Assembly (NCBI GenBank): GCA_963556145.1
Contig: OY744465.1
Span: forward strand, 1,860,001-1,924,000
Source: Hygrocybe punicea
Lineage: Eukaryota; Basidiomycota; Agaricomycetes; Agaricales; Hygrophoraceae
DNA: 64,000 nucleotides
Direction: 5' to 3'
Below the pieces are notes generated by a model. That model searched no databases. It was given only the letters and a program-made list of their open reading frames with translations, and was not told the origin of the DNA. Each line of letters begins with the position of its first letter. Positions within the stretch are counted from its first letter, which is position 1. Both the position numbers and the translations under genes were made by a program. Shown here in pieces: positions 10,323 through 22,514 of the stretch.

Positions 10323-13300
10323 CTAATCCTCCGACTCAACTCCCGACTCATCCGCATCCACATCCGTGTCAATCCAAATATCCTCCTCTCCACCCCCTTT
10401 ACCCATCTTTACTGAATCCCGCCCACCGCAGCCTTGCCTTTCTCCCTTACCTAGCACCTCTCCCGCACTGTTGACTCCACCGACATGACTGTTACCCTCA
10501 AGCCGATGCTGAGCTCGTTGTAACACAACACCAGCAGTTCCAAACACATCGACATTCTCATCCTCATGCTCTGTCGCTGACCGCATCGCCGTATCGTCTG
10601 CTGGCTTTCTCATCCTAGGCGTGCCCCCCCTCACCTCATGCAAATGCGCACTCCGTGCCCACCGCCTCGCGCTTCTCGGAATTCCTCCCCCTGATCCAAA
10701 GCCAAAGCCAGACACAGACACAAAGGAAGGCCTCCCATCCCCGTGCGAATTTGCTCTCTGCAACCCTCCAGACTTGCGTAGTGAAGGGGTGCGAGATCGT
10801 GACCGTGATCGCGCGCGACCGTATGGATGCCCCGCACTCCTCGCACTCGCACTCACGGCTGCTGCGATGTTGGTGTTCATGCGCTTGCTCGGCTTGAGAG
10901 GCATTGTGCGCGGAGGCTCTTTTAAGTTTGGCGACAAACCGACAGGAAAGTCTTTGAAGACGAACGTCAACACATATTTTGCCTCACCCGCAACGGCAGG
11001 ATACAATTTATGCTCACCTATGGTGCTGTGAGGGAGCGGGAGGGGCGCCGGCTTTCGCACAGGAGTACGGCTTGTACTGCGACTCTTGAATCGACCGACC
11101 CAGTCCCTTGTGAAGCTCAAATTTCTGCGTCCCCATTCCCTCATAGATTTCTTCATAGATGAGGATGGTGGATACTCTATCCGCGCCTCCCCCCTCGAGC
11201 CGCGTGTCAGTCCCATGAACACCAATACCGCGAGCAGAAGACACAGCTGCGCGATGCCGAGGCGTTTCTCGAGGACGATCTGGCGAGATGGACCTGTAAG
11301 TGAGCCGAACGACACTGGGGAACAAGTCACAGAGACAACGCACCTCCTCCGCGAGAAAGTCCACGTGGGAAAGGAGCTCGCTATACTGCATATCCAGCCG
11401 AGTCCTCTGTCGCTCCCATTCCAACACCGTGCGCTGGAATATCTGGGACTGCGACTTACCCTGAAATTTTTGAAAATGGTGATCAGCACAACAGCCAGTA
11501 CGCGGCTGTAATGTTACTTGGGGATAGGGTAGGCACGCACAATAGCCTCTACGCGACCGACGTCCTCGCCAAGGCGCTTGAGCACATCGCGCACGCCGGC
11601 AGTCTGCTCCTCGACGTAACGCGCGTAAAGAGTGTTGTTCGCCTCGAGGGCGGTCAACCGGTTCATGATGGTCCGGTAAATGGATTCGCCGCCCGTCGAT
11701 GCTGGAGGCAGCGGAAGGGGGATTTGAATAGACAAAGGTGGAGAGTGCGTGGGTATGGGTGTGGAAGGCAGAGATGGGGCTTGAGAAGATACATGTGTAT
11801 TTACTATAATGGTGTTGCTGAAAAAATCTGTCACTGGCTCCAATGGAGATGGATGAGATAATGGTGTGTCTAGTGACGGTGAAATGACAGCGGATGGTTT
11901 GTGAGTATAGGTTTCAGGTTCGGGAATAAATCCTTGTCTTTTCTCTTGCGCAACAGTATCAGATGCGGTGGCATGAGGATGCAGGTCGTGAATCGTGGCT
12001 GGCTTTTCATTAATGATCGCGTTAGAAGCATGGCGTCTCGTGTTCTGGCAAGTGGGTGAAGGGATGAGAGATTCAGTATGCGTGTTGTGGAAAATTGAAG
12101 CAACCGACACATTTGGAGGCACCGGAGAGTCGTGAGTTACAGCCGGATTGGAGTATGATCCATTGAGTGAGTCCCGTATCGGATGTGGTTCCAGGGATAA
12201 CGGAGTAGGAGTTTTCGAGTCCGAGGAATCAATCAGCGGCTCAGTTCCGACAACGGCCGACACGAACTCATCAGTGATGATAGAAGATGGAATCTGACCA
12301 ATGACCTCAGCCGCGACCGCACGCCTAAGTAACATTACTTCCTCTGAAGCAGCAGATGGTGCAAGTGCCTCCTTCTCTTGCTGATCAAGCTTGGCCCTGC
12401 TTTCTGCTTCCCACATGTCCCATTTCCATTGCTCGAGATGCGTGAGCCCGTAAACGCGGAGCAGCGAGACAGGACAATAGTATTCGTTGCCATAGTGCGA
12501 GTGGAAGTCGATACGAATGTATCGATAGAAGTCCCGAAGAGATGTCGGCGGGTGGAAGGACTGGCGTAGATATATTTTGGACGATGACAAATGTTCATGA
12601 GTGTGATTCGGTCAAAGCGGAATAACGATGTGGAACGCACCTGCACCCCACGGACGTTCTTGGCCCGGTACGTCCCCGCCACGGCCCATCCAGCGGTGTC
12701 GGTAGTGTACGTCTTTGCCACACTGACGGTTAAGTCCTTGAATACACCGCTGAAGAACTCGAAATTGGCCAGCTGAACAGTGTCGATGCGGATATCCTCA
12801 CAAAGCTCTACAACGATATACTGAGATTCCGCCTTTGACGACGTGCACGGGCTGAGCATGTACCTGTCCCGTTTAGACGAAAGGATCGCCGAGGAGGACT
12901 TGGCAGAACGGTGGGAGGTGTGTACCCGTGCCGAGCAGTCCAAGCTGGCATAGTTGAATCGGTCCGTGAGAGGTACTCGGAAATGTGGAGAGAGCTTCTC
13001 GCCCTGGTGACGCTCTGCGAGATCCTGGGTGACAGATTCAGAGGTCCAGTGAGAGAGCTGAACATCAGGCACAAGTGGAGGTGCTTCGCTGCCGCTTCCC
13101 CCTCCAGCAGTACCAGCCCCTCCAACGAGTGCCGAACGGTTTGCAAAGTCCTTCTCCTTGGCTTTCGCCTTTGCCTGAGCCTCCATTGTGAACTGCTTCA
13201 GTTTCCACTCTTCGAATGAGAGTAGAACCTCGTCTTCGACGGCATCCAGCGCTGGTAGAGGGGTAAGACGACATACAAGCGGCTCTGGCAGCCTCGGGGC

Positions 13301-13411
13301 ATGAAGAGCTAATGAGTACAAAGGATGGTTCAATGTTGTTGAGGCAGAGCAGGTTTGCAAGACCAATAACAGCGCTAAGAAAGAAACTGAAAGGACCAGG
13401 AGCAAGGCCAT
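10323..13411 (-). CDS. SLP1: SUN-domain protein of the Slp1/SUCO type
   Basis: Exons 12641-13411, 11541-12560, 11344-11460 and 10323-11279 join in frame to about 954 residues. A signal peptide opens the protein (MALLLVLSVSFLALLLVLQT). Next comes a SUN domain in the Slp1 form: RFNYASLDCSARV, YMLSPC, SQYIVVELCEDIRIDTVQLA, NFEFFSGVFKDLTVSVA and FYRYIRIDFHSHYGNEYYCP. After a Pro/Ser/Thr-rich lumenal region lies a coiled coil (TIMNRLTALEANNTLYARYV to MQYSELLSHVDFLAEE). One membrane span (LGIAQLCLLLAVLVFMGLT) and a basic Ser/Arg-rich tail follow. Yeast Slp1 with Emp65 protects ER proteins from degradation. This copy keeps that SUN/coil/TM order. The end of the last exon is less certain, because a possible extra intron begins with GTGAGC near 11023. 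Confidence 0.88.
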
Positions 13412-13591
13412 GCTTGGCTCAGCCCTCTCGAATAGTAGATACTCAGCAAATCAAGACGGAGGCTGGTGGAAGGCAAACTGGCGGACACGTAGATTGTAGC
13501 AGCCACTTGCCAGTGTATCCCGCCAAATTTGGGCTACTGCGACACCGCTGCAAGTTTGCTCACGTCCTTCAAGTTGCAGGAGACATTTTTA
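13412..13591. promoter_or_regulatory. Short divergent promoter between SLP1 and thymidylate kinase
   Basis: Only 180 bp separate the two opposite start codons, so both transcripts must initiate in or near this interval. No TATA box is obvious. The role is inferred from layout alone. Confidence 0.4.
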
Positions 13592-14366
13592 ATGCCCAGG
13601 CGTGCAGCATTCATCGTTATCGAGGGTCTGGACAGGTCGGGCAAAAGCACCCAAGCTTCAATCCTTCATGACAGTCTGCAGTCGCTCGGCACCCCAGTCA
13701 GACTCATCAAGTTCCCTGGTCAGCGCCGAGCTCTCGTCGTCGTATCACAGCCAATAATAGGCATTTAGACCGCACAACTGCCATCGGCAAGATGATCAAC
13801 TCTTACCTACAGTCACAGGCCGACTTGGATGACCGTGCAATCCACTTACTATTTTCCGCCAACAGATGGGAGCTTGCGTGCGTCCCACTCTATCCTGCTC
13901 AGGGGGGCTCATATTTATTTCTCCTCTCGATAATAGCTCCGAAATCGAAGCCCTACTGCTGGGGGGGACAACTATCATATGCGACCGCTACGCGTTCTCT
14001 GGTATCGCGTTCTCCGCATCTAAAGGTCTTCCCTATGAGTGGTGCCGTGCCCCTGAAATATCCCTCCCAGCTCCAGATCTCACGTTATTTCTGGACATCC
14101 AACCGGAAAAGGCCAAGGAGCGGGGTGGGTATGGCCAGGAGCGGTATGAGACGGAGAGTATGCAGAAACGCGTAGGTGAAGTCTTCAAGCGGATCGGTGA
14201 CGAGATGAGCGGGAAATTTGGGAGTGAGCCAGATGGGAGATGGGTCACAGTTGACGCAGGCCATGAACAGGGCGTCGTGGCGGGAGTCCTTTGGAAACAT
14301 GTCGAACCATTCGTAGCTGGGGTTGATCTTCCCATTCATCGACTTTGGGAAAGTGTGCAATCATAA
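13592..14366 (+). CDS. CDC8: Thymidylate kinase (dTMP kinase)
   Basis: The enzyme phosphorylates dTMP to dTDP for DNA synthesis. Exons 13592-13718, 13769-13877 and 13937-14366 give 221 residues, close to the usual 205-225. The start [20 protein letters not shown] carries the P-loop [27 protein letters not shown] matches the substrate-binding region, and [15 protein letters not shown] and the DR motif ICDRYAFSG follow. [20 protein letters not shown] contains the lid region. Intron 1 (13719-13768) ends at GCATTTAG, which restores FPDRTT; the nearer AATAG acceptor would put a stop in frame. Intron 2 is 13878-13936. An upstream in-frame Met at 13529 adds 21 residues and is less likely. Confidence 0.95.
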
Positions 14367-14508
14367 TCACCACAAGGGAATATGTACGTGAATGGAATGT
14401 ATAGCTGATATCATCATAATACACCATCCGGACTATCGTGTACACAAGTCTAGCAGTATCCAAACTTTGCTTGACTGGAAGGCAGCCAGAGGCGGGAAGG
14501 TGATGCGG

Positions 14509-15676
14509 TCAACCAATCGAGGAAAACCTCGAAACGAGCAACGCAAGAGCTATCAGCACCCCCCATCGCCATTTCTCCCATATAATCTTCTGCCAAATGG
14601 CAGCCCAGCCCGTCTTGTCCTCCGGCTTCCCGCTCCCGCCCGCATTGCCACCCGTAACCCCGGCAGCGGTGTGGGGCCGAACCATCATCGCTGAAGCATA
14701 CGTTGACGCCGAGGCATCAGGGACTGAATCGATCACGGGGGCGGCTTTAGTTTCGCCCATATTAGGTAGCTTCTGAAGTTCAGGGGTACAACGCTGTATG
14801 GCAAATAAAGCTCGTGAACAAATCATTTCGGAAAATGAACATGTTTGGGTAAAGTACGAGGAGGGTAGGTCATGGAAAATCCAACTCACATCTGGAAATG
14901 CCTCCTTGAATTTTGGCTGGGTAAGGTTCCATGAATGGCTCCGTGCAGCAAATACGCGCTTGTGTGAATCGGACGAGGTGAGAGATCCAGTGGTCATCTC
15001 GTCTGACAACATGAAGGATAGGAGACCAGTTAATCTAAATATGCGGTCAGACAGGAAAACGAATGATGGGAGAAAAAACTACTCACATGGTGGCCACGCT
15101 CCAGGCGGGATTCCACTACCATTGTCAAGTAAGTGATGCTGTGACGTCAGGCAAATATAACAAGAAACGCACCGATCCTGGGTGGAAATCAGACATTGAG
15201 AAGCAGATTTTCTTGCCAGGTTGAAAGCGACCAGAAGGGGTCAGCATCTGAACAGAGTATTGAGGCGATGGATACCGAGAGAGGAAGCCAGGGAATCCGT
15301 ACTTTGATACCAGGCGGCTTAAAAGGATATTCCGCAGGGAAGAGAAGCACTCCATGATACTCCCCTCCCGCAAACGGCGAATCAGGCGGACCAAGCTATA
15401 CGACAGTATTAAGAAAGTGTTAGGGTGAGAGATTGAAATATCATACGATAAGGAAATTCCCTGTAATTATGAATTTAGACGAGACATTGAGAAGTGAGGA
15501 ACGTCGAGACTGACAGGTCAGAATGTTCTTCTCATCGGGGGATGCCCAAACGAATGGCGGCGGCTCTCTCTGCATGGCCACATATTCTTTAGCGAGCTGT
15601 GTCCATGGTTGATTCAGTGTGCAACCTTCGGAGGAACATTTAAACGAACACGTTTCTGGGCAGCTTTGCTGGCCAT
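14509..15676 (-). CDS. UBC6: Tail-anchored ubiquitin-conjugating enzyme E2 of the UBC6 type
   Basis: Ubc6 is an ER-membrane E2 that works with the Doa10 ligase in ER-associated degradation. Eight exons (15650-15676, 15515-15596, 15447-15460, 15303-15395, 15173-15247, 15087-15115, 14890-15034, 14509-14793) join in frame to 249 residues, the usual size. They read MASKAAQKRLAKEYVAMQRE, PPPFVWASPDEKNIL, GPPDSPFAGGEYHGVLLFP, AEYPFKPPGIKMLTPSGRF and KICFSMSDFHPGSWNPAWSV. The cysteine of ICFSMSDFHP is the catalytic residue of this subfamily. The C terminus ends in a hydrophobic tail anchor (WGVLIALALLVSRFSSIG). One exon is only 14 nt. It converges with thymidylate kinase, leaving 142 bp between stops. 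Confidence 0.95.
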
Positions 15677-16002
15677 GGGCGGGATTTTGTAGAAGGAAAG
15701 GTGGAGTTACAGTACAACAGCTTACAAGGCAGTGCGCGCAAACAAGGTGGAATAAGGTTAGGGTGGTGGCCACGTGAACATCATGATGAACCCGACCTTA
15801 TGATAAAAACATGATAATTTTGGGGCATAAACCAGTATGGCTACAATGGCTACATGGCTACAATATCCCAGTACGTGTATCCAGTACATGCACGTAAGTG
15901 CGCTTCCAATATTGTACCCTGAAATCTGAATGGCTTCCCTAGCAGTTGTTGCTGGCGGAATGAAATCGTGGTCATGAAGAGTTCAAGTTCTTTTAGGTGG
16001 CT
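15677..16002. other. Intergenic, promoter of UBC6 and 3' region of next gene
   Basis: No coding frame is supported in these 326 bp. GGCTACAATGGCTACATGGCTACAA near 15839 is a small tandem repeat of GGCTACA(AT). Confidence 0.4.
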
Positions 16003-17222
16003 TCAATATTGCTCGTAGGCCGGTGGGATATCTCGAGATGGCGAGAAGGGCTGCTGCACTTCGGAAGGTCCTCCTGACATTCTCTCTCGATGTATTCGAA
16101 TATCCGATTGCTGCCCAATATTACGGTTCTGAGGACAGACAATTGGAAATGCAGGCGAACTATTGAGATAACAAGTACCGAAATTGCGCGTGGGGGAGCG
16201 TCGTTTGATGACGAGCCCTTGAGGTTTGCATATCGGGAAGTGTTGGGAATCGACTAGCGTGTTTCCTTGATATGGCCATGGCCGACTAGCGGATAATGAT
16301 CGGTCAATTGTTCCATACTGACCAATGGAGGCGGGAGGTTCTGCAGAACTAGTGACGTGGAGTAATCCTGCACCTACAGGACATTGGCCTGCCTTCGAAA
16401 CAGGGTGGCCCATATATGGCATTTGGGAAAGGGGGAAAGGGTTGACTGCTGGTGAATGAGGAAAATGAAACAGTTAGCGGAGATGCAACTGTGTATAGAT
16501 AAAAACCGAACGTGTGCTTACCTTCGCGTGCTAGGCTTTTGTTAAAAGAGCGACGATGCCAGAAGTAAAGTAGAGCTACGATTACAAGGGCTAGCAATAA
16601 CCCCCCGGCGGTTCCCCCGGCTATTGCTCCAATATTGATCTGTGTCACAACAGTGGAGGGGCCGGTGGTACTCGATGCAACAGAGGGGCTGGTAGTAGTG
16701 GAGGTGAGGGTACTTGATACAGCAGAGGGCCCACTGGTTTGGGAGGCGTTGGTACTGGATGCAGTAAAGGTTGACGAAGGTATGTAAACAAGATAATCGA
16801 GCCAAAGCGAGTCGCCATTCTTCAGGGACGTAATAACCAGACTATGGTGACCATCTAGCAGATTTGGTGATTGATAAAAGAGTATCTGGTGCAAAGTGTC
16901 TTGCACTATTGGTGCGGTGAACTTGACCAGTGAAGAATCGTCAAGATTGTACGTCGAAACTGCGGTGTCGGATCCCACAGTACCATACACCGCGACGGAG
17001 GTCCCTGGACATTGAAAGATCAACTATGATGAAACCAGCAGATTCATGAGTATGGTTACCGTTGAAAACAAATGTCGCTGTAGATCCTGAGACGCTTGTT
17101 CCATGAGTGGTAAAATTATACTCTTCCCTCACCCCCGATGACATCCAAGTCCCTTGGTATAATATGTCGGGATCAGTATCATCAGCAACGATGATACCAG
17201 TCGAATTTAGGGCTAAAGGCAT
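16003..17222 (-). CDS. Single-pass membrane protein with Ser/Thr-rich stalk, function unknown
   Basis: Exons 17060-17222, 16522-17004 and 16003-16445 join in frame to 362 residues. An N-terminal domain runs to about residue 145 (IIVADDTDPDILYQGTWMSS, FVFNGTSVAVYGTVG, LWLDYLVYIPSS). This pattern is common in agaricomycete surface proteins and resembles a galactose-binding-like fold. A Ser/Thr-rich, probably O-glycosylated stalk follows. Then comes one transmembrane helix (IAGGTAGGLLLALVIVALLYF) and a basic stop-transfer HRRSF. The cytoplasmic tail of about 150 residues is polar. No N-terminal signal peptide is seen from this Met, so an upstream exon may be missing or the protein may be a type III membrane protein. 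Function is not known to me. Confidence 0.7.
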
Positions 17223-17511
17223 GACGGATGGGTTTTCTATGAGTTCCAGACATGGCTTATATCGATCTCCCTTGCGCCAACTTGGTAACCTCGGGTTGAC
17301 GCAACTGGAAAAGGGTCTGCGGCATTAACCGAGAACCGTTAACCACCACTGCCAACAGTTCTCCTTCGAGGAATCAAGATAATTGTTCCCAGTGTGTCCC
17401 ATCGGCACCGTGCTCAAAGCTCTACGTAAACACGGAACAGGGCCTGGGCAGGCGTTGCAATAAAACGTTCCTTCGGGAACATACGACACTGGCAGTGCAC
17501 CACGTTAAACG
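17223..17511. other. Intergenic, upstream of the membrane protein
   Basis: No gene is supported here. It should include the promoter of the minus-strand gene ending at 16003. This is where the intact gene-dense part of the window stops. Confidence 0.4.
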
Positions 17512-17832
17512 ATGTTGTTCTACCTGTTCTTTATTATCCTGCTGTGGAGTTTCTACCAAGCCATGATGGCATCAGCCGGTACATCTTGCATGATTGATCG
17601 CTTCAAAAATGTTAATCCATAATATGGTTTTCTAGCGGGTTACCGACAGCATGTTCCTATTTGGGTGGAATAACATCGCAGCAGCAGCTGCCCATGACAA
17701 CCAGACGCTCGGAAGCTGGACCGTGGCGTATGTGCTTCTCCTTTCGTCATATTTGGAGCTACGGGTAAGACTAGATCATGACACCCTCAGCGCTATTAGT
17801 ACCAACGAGATTCGCGTCATTATCTCGGGATG
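17512..17832 (+). pseudogene. Possible fragment of a small secreted or membrane protein
   Basis: The frame opens with a strongly hydrophobic stretch (MLFYLFFIILLWSFYQAMMA) ending at an intron-like donor GTACAT. It would rejoin after TTTTCTAG at about 17,635. The following reading (MFLFGWNNIAAAAAHDNQTL) shows no known motif. I cannot assign a function, and the model may be wrong. Confidence 0.2.
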
Positions 17833-17959
17833 ATTTTGTTCACCCAATAACGATACACTCTTGGACACCGCCAAGCTTGTGCCCGATTAGCCTTTTACAC
17901 ACAGGCACAGGCAAAAGGCCTTCATCGTGAGTTCTTTGTTATCACAATAAAGCCCACTT

Positions 17960-18760
17960 TGGCATTCTGAATCATTGCTTCTGCTGGAGCATTGCTAGCG
18001 AAACCTGGTGGCGTTTATTGTGGACAATAAGCAATGATACAACCATCAAAACACTTTGCAACGTTGTGCTCACCGCTGTCATTCTTTTTTTTTGCAGTAA
18101 GTTCCTCGTAGCTTTCCTGCAACCCTTGGATGCTAGTGCAGTCATGTCATACTTAGCCTTCAACAGATATTGCAACATTTGGCATTTGACACGGGAGAGC
18201 TACAATTTTTGGGAGAGTTCTTGGTATGTCTCTGCCCTACCATCAACCTTGACATGTCTGATTCAGACTTTTCCAACCTTTACCGTTTTACAATAGGTTT
18301 AGTACCGGCGACGTTCGTCCGGGGTGTCAACTCCAATTTCAACATCAAGGAGTCGTCACGTTTGATAAAACATTCCCAAGCTCTCATGGTCCACCGACGC
18401 TGAACTGCATTAATATTTCAAATGGTGCGAATCTCAAGATCAACTTGACTACCAGCAATGTCAGCGCCACGAACTTGATATGGAATATTGGCTCCTGGAG
18501 TGATACTCTCCTATTTTGCCGGTGGGTTGTATCTTGCAACATGGTCAGAGCTCTAGAAGCACGCAGGATCCCTGCACAAGCCTCATGCTGTTGCTGCCGG
18601 CGTTTATTGTGGACAATAAGCAATGACACCGCTATCAAAACCCTTTGGGATGTTGTGCTCGCCTGTGGTTGCTGCTGCCGTCACCGGCTGTATGGTGGCG
18701 GCTTTGACTGGCCATCACCAAGGCCCGGTGAGTTCGTCGCTGAGATAATCAATTAACTTC
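17960..18760 (+). pseudogene. Degenerate region with a duplicated exon-like segment
   Basis: A 27 bp block beginning GCGTTTATTGTGGACAATAA is present at about 18,011 and again at about 18,600. Similarity then continues for some 35 bp with scattered changes (reading LWTISNDT-IKTL). Between the copies lie spliced-looking pieces such as FSTGDVRPGCQLQFQHQGVV and INISNGANLKINLTTSNVSA, which look like an extracellular domain. Stops and frame changes interrupt every frame. The parent family is not recognised. Confidence 0.3.
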
Positions 18761-18875
18761 CCGACGCCCTTGCATATATTCAGCAACAAAGAAACAAGGG
18801 CGGCCACGTAGCCATGCATTGCCCTTCAGATGCGATAGCGTGAGATGCGTAGGGTGGAGAAGACGGGGATCATTC

Positions 18876-19055
18876 CAACCGCAGGAGAACCGGAGTAGGT
18901 ACACCTTCGCGATCGCACATGTTCACCCCCGCGATTTCGAGCTTTTCCAATACAGGAAACGCCATTCTCCTCAATACTGACCAGATTGTGTCCAAGTCCT
19001 CGCACTGCACGTTGAGTTCCTTCAGTGAGCCCAAGTGCAGCACGCGGTGCGAGAT
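18876..19055 (-). pseudogene. Leucine-rich (F-box/LRR-like) protein fragment
   Basis: On the minus strand this reads SISHRVLHLGSLKELNVQCE, then DLDTIWSVLRRMAFPVLEKL and EIAGVNM. The regular Leu spacing is typical of the LRR half of agaricomycete F-box-like proteins. There is no start, no F-box and a stop soon after, so it is a fragment. Confidence 0.4.
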
Positions 19056-19099
19056 GCTACTGTAGGTAATTGTGTTTTATCTCGGTGGTCCTGCGTGGG

Positions 19100-20850
19100 T
19101 AAATGCGTTTTCCAGGTGATCGACCACAGGAGACCAAGCAACAGAAGAAGCCATTGACTTTGTTGGATATCATCCCCCCACCCTCGCATTGTCGTTCGTT
19201 ATCAAATTCGTCGGCGATAGAAGAAGACCATGCTGTACTACTTAGGTCCATATTCGCTAAAGCTGTCGACATACCCCCTGCAAGCCCCAGATACGTCTCA
19301 ACTTTGGATTCCAGCTTTATACGTCAAGCGAGGGAGGCATGAGTCTCTGATTAGCATTGCCTCGGTGTCGTCTTATGGATTCGCCACCAACCCGGGCTCT
19401 ACCGATTCATTCGAGCATGGCCTGCCTAGTTTGCCCGAGAGGCCTTCGTCCGAAGATTTGATTCATTCCATGTCGATGATACGTTCTCGTTCATCAATCG
19501 ACTGCCCCAGCGCAGACGTGTGGAGAGCGACACGTCGAGCTTCTATTTCCGGGCACCAGCATCGTCACAAGTAATACAGCCGTACAACTGCGGGCACCGT
19601 CGACACGACTCAACTATGTCCATCACCTCCCAAGGACCACCAATTAGTTATACAAACCGGAGTTTTGGTGGTCATCGACGGAGCAACTCGAGTGTATGCG
19701 CGCCAGTTCGTTGGCACATTCACACGCAATGTATGGGGTGCACGGCGGAATGGCTGCTCAGGCTCAACATCGTCAGGAACCGTCGATGGATTCGACAACA
19801 AGCGAGTTTTCTGCGATGCACATTGGACGGCCTGGATGTTTGAGAAGTGTGAGCAGAGTATGCCGCCGTCCTCAATTTCGGCCTCCTCCAGAGAGTGTTG
19901 CAAATGAACATCTCAGGAATCGTTCGTCGTTTGATTCAATTCTGGATAATGATAGGAGGTCTTTAATAGATGATTCCCTGTTTTACAAGACTGGTCCATG
20001 TCGTCCGACTCTGTATTCGGTGGTGATGAACAGCACCCGCCTCACGACCATCTTTTCAATGACCACCTTTTGCCACACAACTCCAGCCCTTGTGGATGCT
20101 CAGTGTCAATAGCATTCATAGTCCCATGAAAGATGACGATACGATGATTAGTGTAGGTTGATGTTTATGTCTTGAATGACTTTTCTTTGTGCTAATGGAC
20201 CGCTAGGTGTTCGACGCCGCTCTGTGGGTGCCACTTTTGCGGCATCGCCCTGTGTCAAGTACGAAAAGAAGCGGAAACATGCCAATTTACAGGATATAGT
20301 CCATCCCCCAACCCACGATGATGGTAACAAAGATTCCCCGAACAGGCCCGAATTATTGATATGCCTTCGATAATGTCAATGTTGTCTTCCAAATTTGGCG
20401 GGGAGCGCATGATCAAGGCTCAACGTAGTCTTCTAGCATGAGAAAGTCTCGACAGCTGGCTTGAAGGGGAGGATTTGACATCCCGTGAGTGGGAGCATGG
20501 CTGTGGTGTATGGTCCCGCTCATTTCCTTGTGCCAGTATTCTCTCGACCGTGCCCTGCATCCCGTTCATGGTCCAGTACCGCACATCTTCGAGTTCTGGC
20601 GTAGACACTCCCTCTTTTGTGCTCGGGGGGTTCACAATCCGAAGGCTCGCAATCCAGCATTGATCTTTCTCACCTCAACATGATCTTGGCGAATGCTACT
20701 CATCCTGTAGCAACCAGGGCACGATCGAGGCCGTGCTTCTGTGTATGAGACAACTGAGGAGGAAAAAGCAAACCCACCCACTCCTCGTTATGCCGTTGTT
20801 ACCAAGACAAGAAGGGCAATACTGAGGTCTAGGCTATTATAGAAAATGAG
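19100..20850 (+). pseudogene. Ser-rich basidiomycete protein, decayed copy
   Basis: Several frames carry consecutive parts of one protein: LTLLDIIPPPSHCRSLSNSS, then HESLISIASVSSYGFATNPG, SFEHGLPSLPERPSSEDLIH, SMTSQGPPISYTNRSFGGHR-like sequence, and SQSSIDLSHLNMILANATHP. The content is Ser/Pro-rich and consistent with a long disordered regulatory protein. I recall similar Ser-rich proteins in agaricomycetes but cannot name a function. At least five frame changes and stops between 19,100 and 20,850 show that the copy is dead. Confidence 0.45.
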
Positions 20851-21424
20851 CTGGAGCTAGACATACAGAGAGAAGGCGACACGGAAGTTCAAAGAGAACC
20901 CGTTCGTTCTTGTGGGTAAGCTATTCCTCTAATTCCATCTGTATCTAACGATGTCTTACAACACACCCAAGGCGCAGTAGCGACGACCGCGGCTCTGGTT
21001 GTTGCCATCATCAAAACGCAGCGCGGACCCGCTCCTTCAATAACTGGCTCCGTGTTCGGGTTCTTTCTCAAGGGATCATGATCTGCGCTGTCGTGGTGGG
21101 CAAGTATTCATTTAGCCGATGGGGCTTTGATGTGCAGCCGCCAGCAGAAGGAGAAGCTGGGTCGGGAGCGGACAGCATTCGAGGAGCGGTTGAGGGCTGC
21201 TGAGGTGGTGCACGAGGAGATTAAGTGAATGGCAGATGATTTGATTGTGCGTATGGCTGCACGAGGACCAAGGGAGAAACTTGAAGAGAGGGCTCGTGCC
21301 AATGCTAGAGCAAGAGCAGGTCCAGATGCGGGTATGAGTGCAACGTCTAACGGGAGTGTGACGGAGAAGAAAGGTGGTGGATGGCATGGCTGGGTTGGAG
21401 AGGTTTGGGCTCGGAGTTGTGACT
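20850..21424 (+). pseudogene. RCF1-like HIG1-domain protein, decayed copy
   Basis: A short exon reads TYREKATRKFKENPFVLVG up to donor GTAAGC. After an intron ending CACCCAAG the sequence continues GAVATTAALVVAIIKTQRG. A frameshift follows, then SFNNWLRVRVLSQGIMICAV, and after a second shift a charged helix FEERLRAAEVVHEEIK. This is the order of the HIG1 domain in Rcf1, a mitochondrial inner-membrane factor for respiratory supercomplexes. The family usually has no tail beyond the helix, but here a basic Ala/Arg stretch follows. The initiator region has a stop (MSWS*). The retained intron argues against a processed retrocopy. A functional RCF1 must exist elsewhere. Confidence 0.65.
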
Positions 21425-22514
21425 AAGTTTGGGGATTCTGTTCACCAGTAATTTCCCTTTTTCTTAACACAAATCACAACTTATAACCATTCTCTTCGAG
21501 CACCTTACTCAGGCTAGTCGTCCATGTCAATCATGTGATTTAAGCACTGCCATCCCTGGCAGAATGGCAATGTTGACTCTTGAAAATCTGCTTAGCGTTG
21601 CGGGTATTGACTCCAGTATCGAAAGACTGCGACAGGCCCAACAGCTTTCTATTCTAGATCAAACAGATGTTTCGTACAATGCTCCAATCTCGCGTACGAC
21701 TGCCAAGGAATACAAAGACGAAGGAAATGCACAATTCAAAAGGGCGTCGTACATGCCTGCCGCTCTTTCATGATCTTACGGACTGAAGATTGAGCCGAAC
21801 AATGATATTTTGCTTCTGAACAGATCTCTTGCGTACCTCAAGGTTGAGTGGTACGAGGCCGCCTTGCGCGATTCCGAGGCTGTTATTGCACGGTGTTCCA
21901 TTCCTGAGCATCTTGCAAAAGCAAAGAGCCGTGCGGCGTGGGCGAAATATGGTCTGGGCCTGTATGAGGACGCTCTCCGGAGATTTGAGTTAAACGCTGG
22001 TGATCTACAGTCAGCACAATGGATTGCACGTTGCAAGCAGAGAATCCGCGAGCAGTCAAGTGGAGCTTACGATTGGGCGACGCTATTCACAGAATGGGAA
22101 GCAACGTACAAGAGGGATTCACTGCCTGTCCCACGACTGGATGTTGCAGATTATACTGGCCCTGTGGAAGTGCGTGCCATGGCCGGGCAAGGCGGTGGCC
22201 GTGGTGTGGTAGCAACGAGAGATATCAAGTGCGGTGAATTACAGTTGAATATCTCATAATGCATATGGTCATAATGCATAAATCTCATAATGCATGGGTT
22301 TCAGCAGGGAACCACATTGGTAGGCAGGTAATATACATGTATTGTGCATAATAGGCGCCTTCAAATCATGCGGTAGGACACGCTGTCAGGGTCTATGTTG
22401 AACAGCCGGCAAAAGCCCAGCATACCCTCTGAGTTCGGAGTATGAAACGGATATATGGCAAACAACGTAGGAAAACGCAGAAGGGCAATCGATAACTCAC
22501 CTCGTTGTTCACCT

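Noticed and set aside
11511..11518. Stop codon at 11514 as the end of the SUN-domain protein
   Set aside because: Donor GTGCGT just upstream and acceptor TTTCAG restore the coiled coil and the membrane span, as expected in Slp1.
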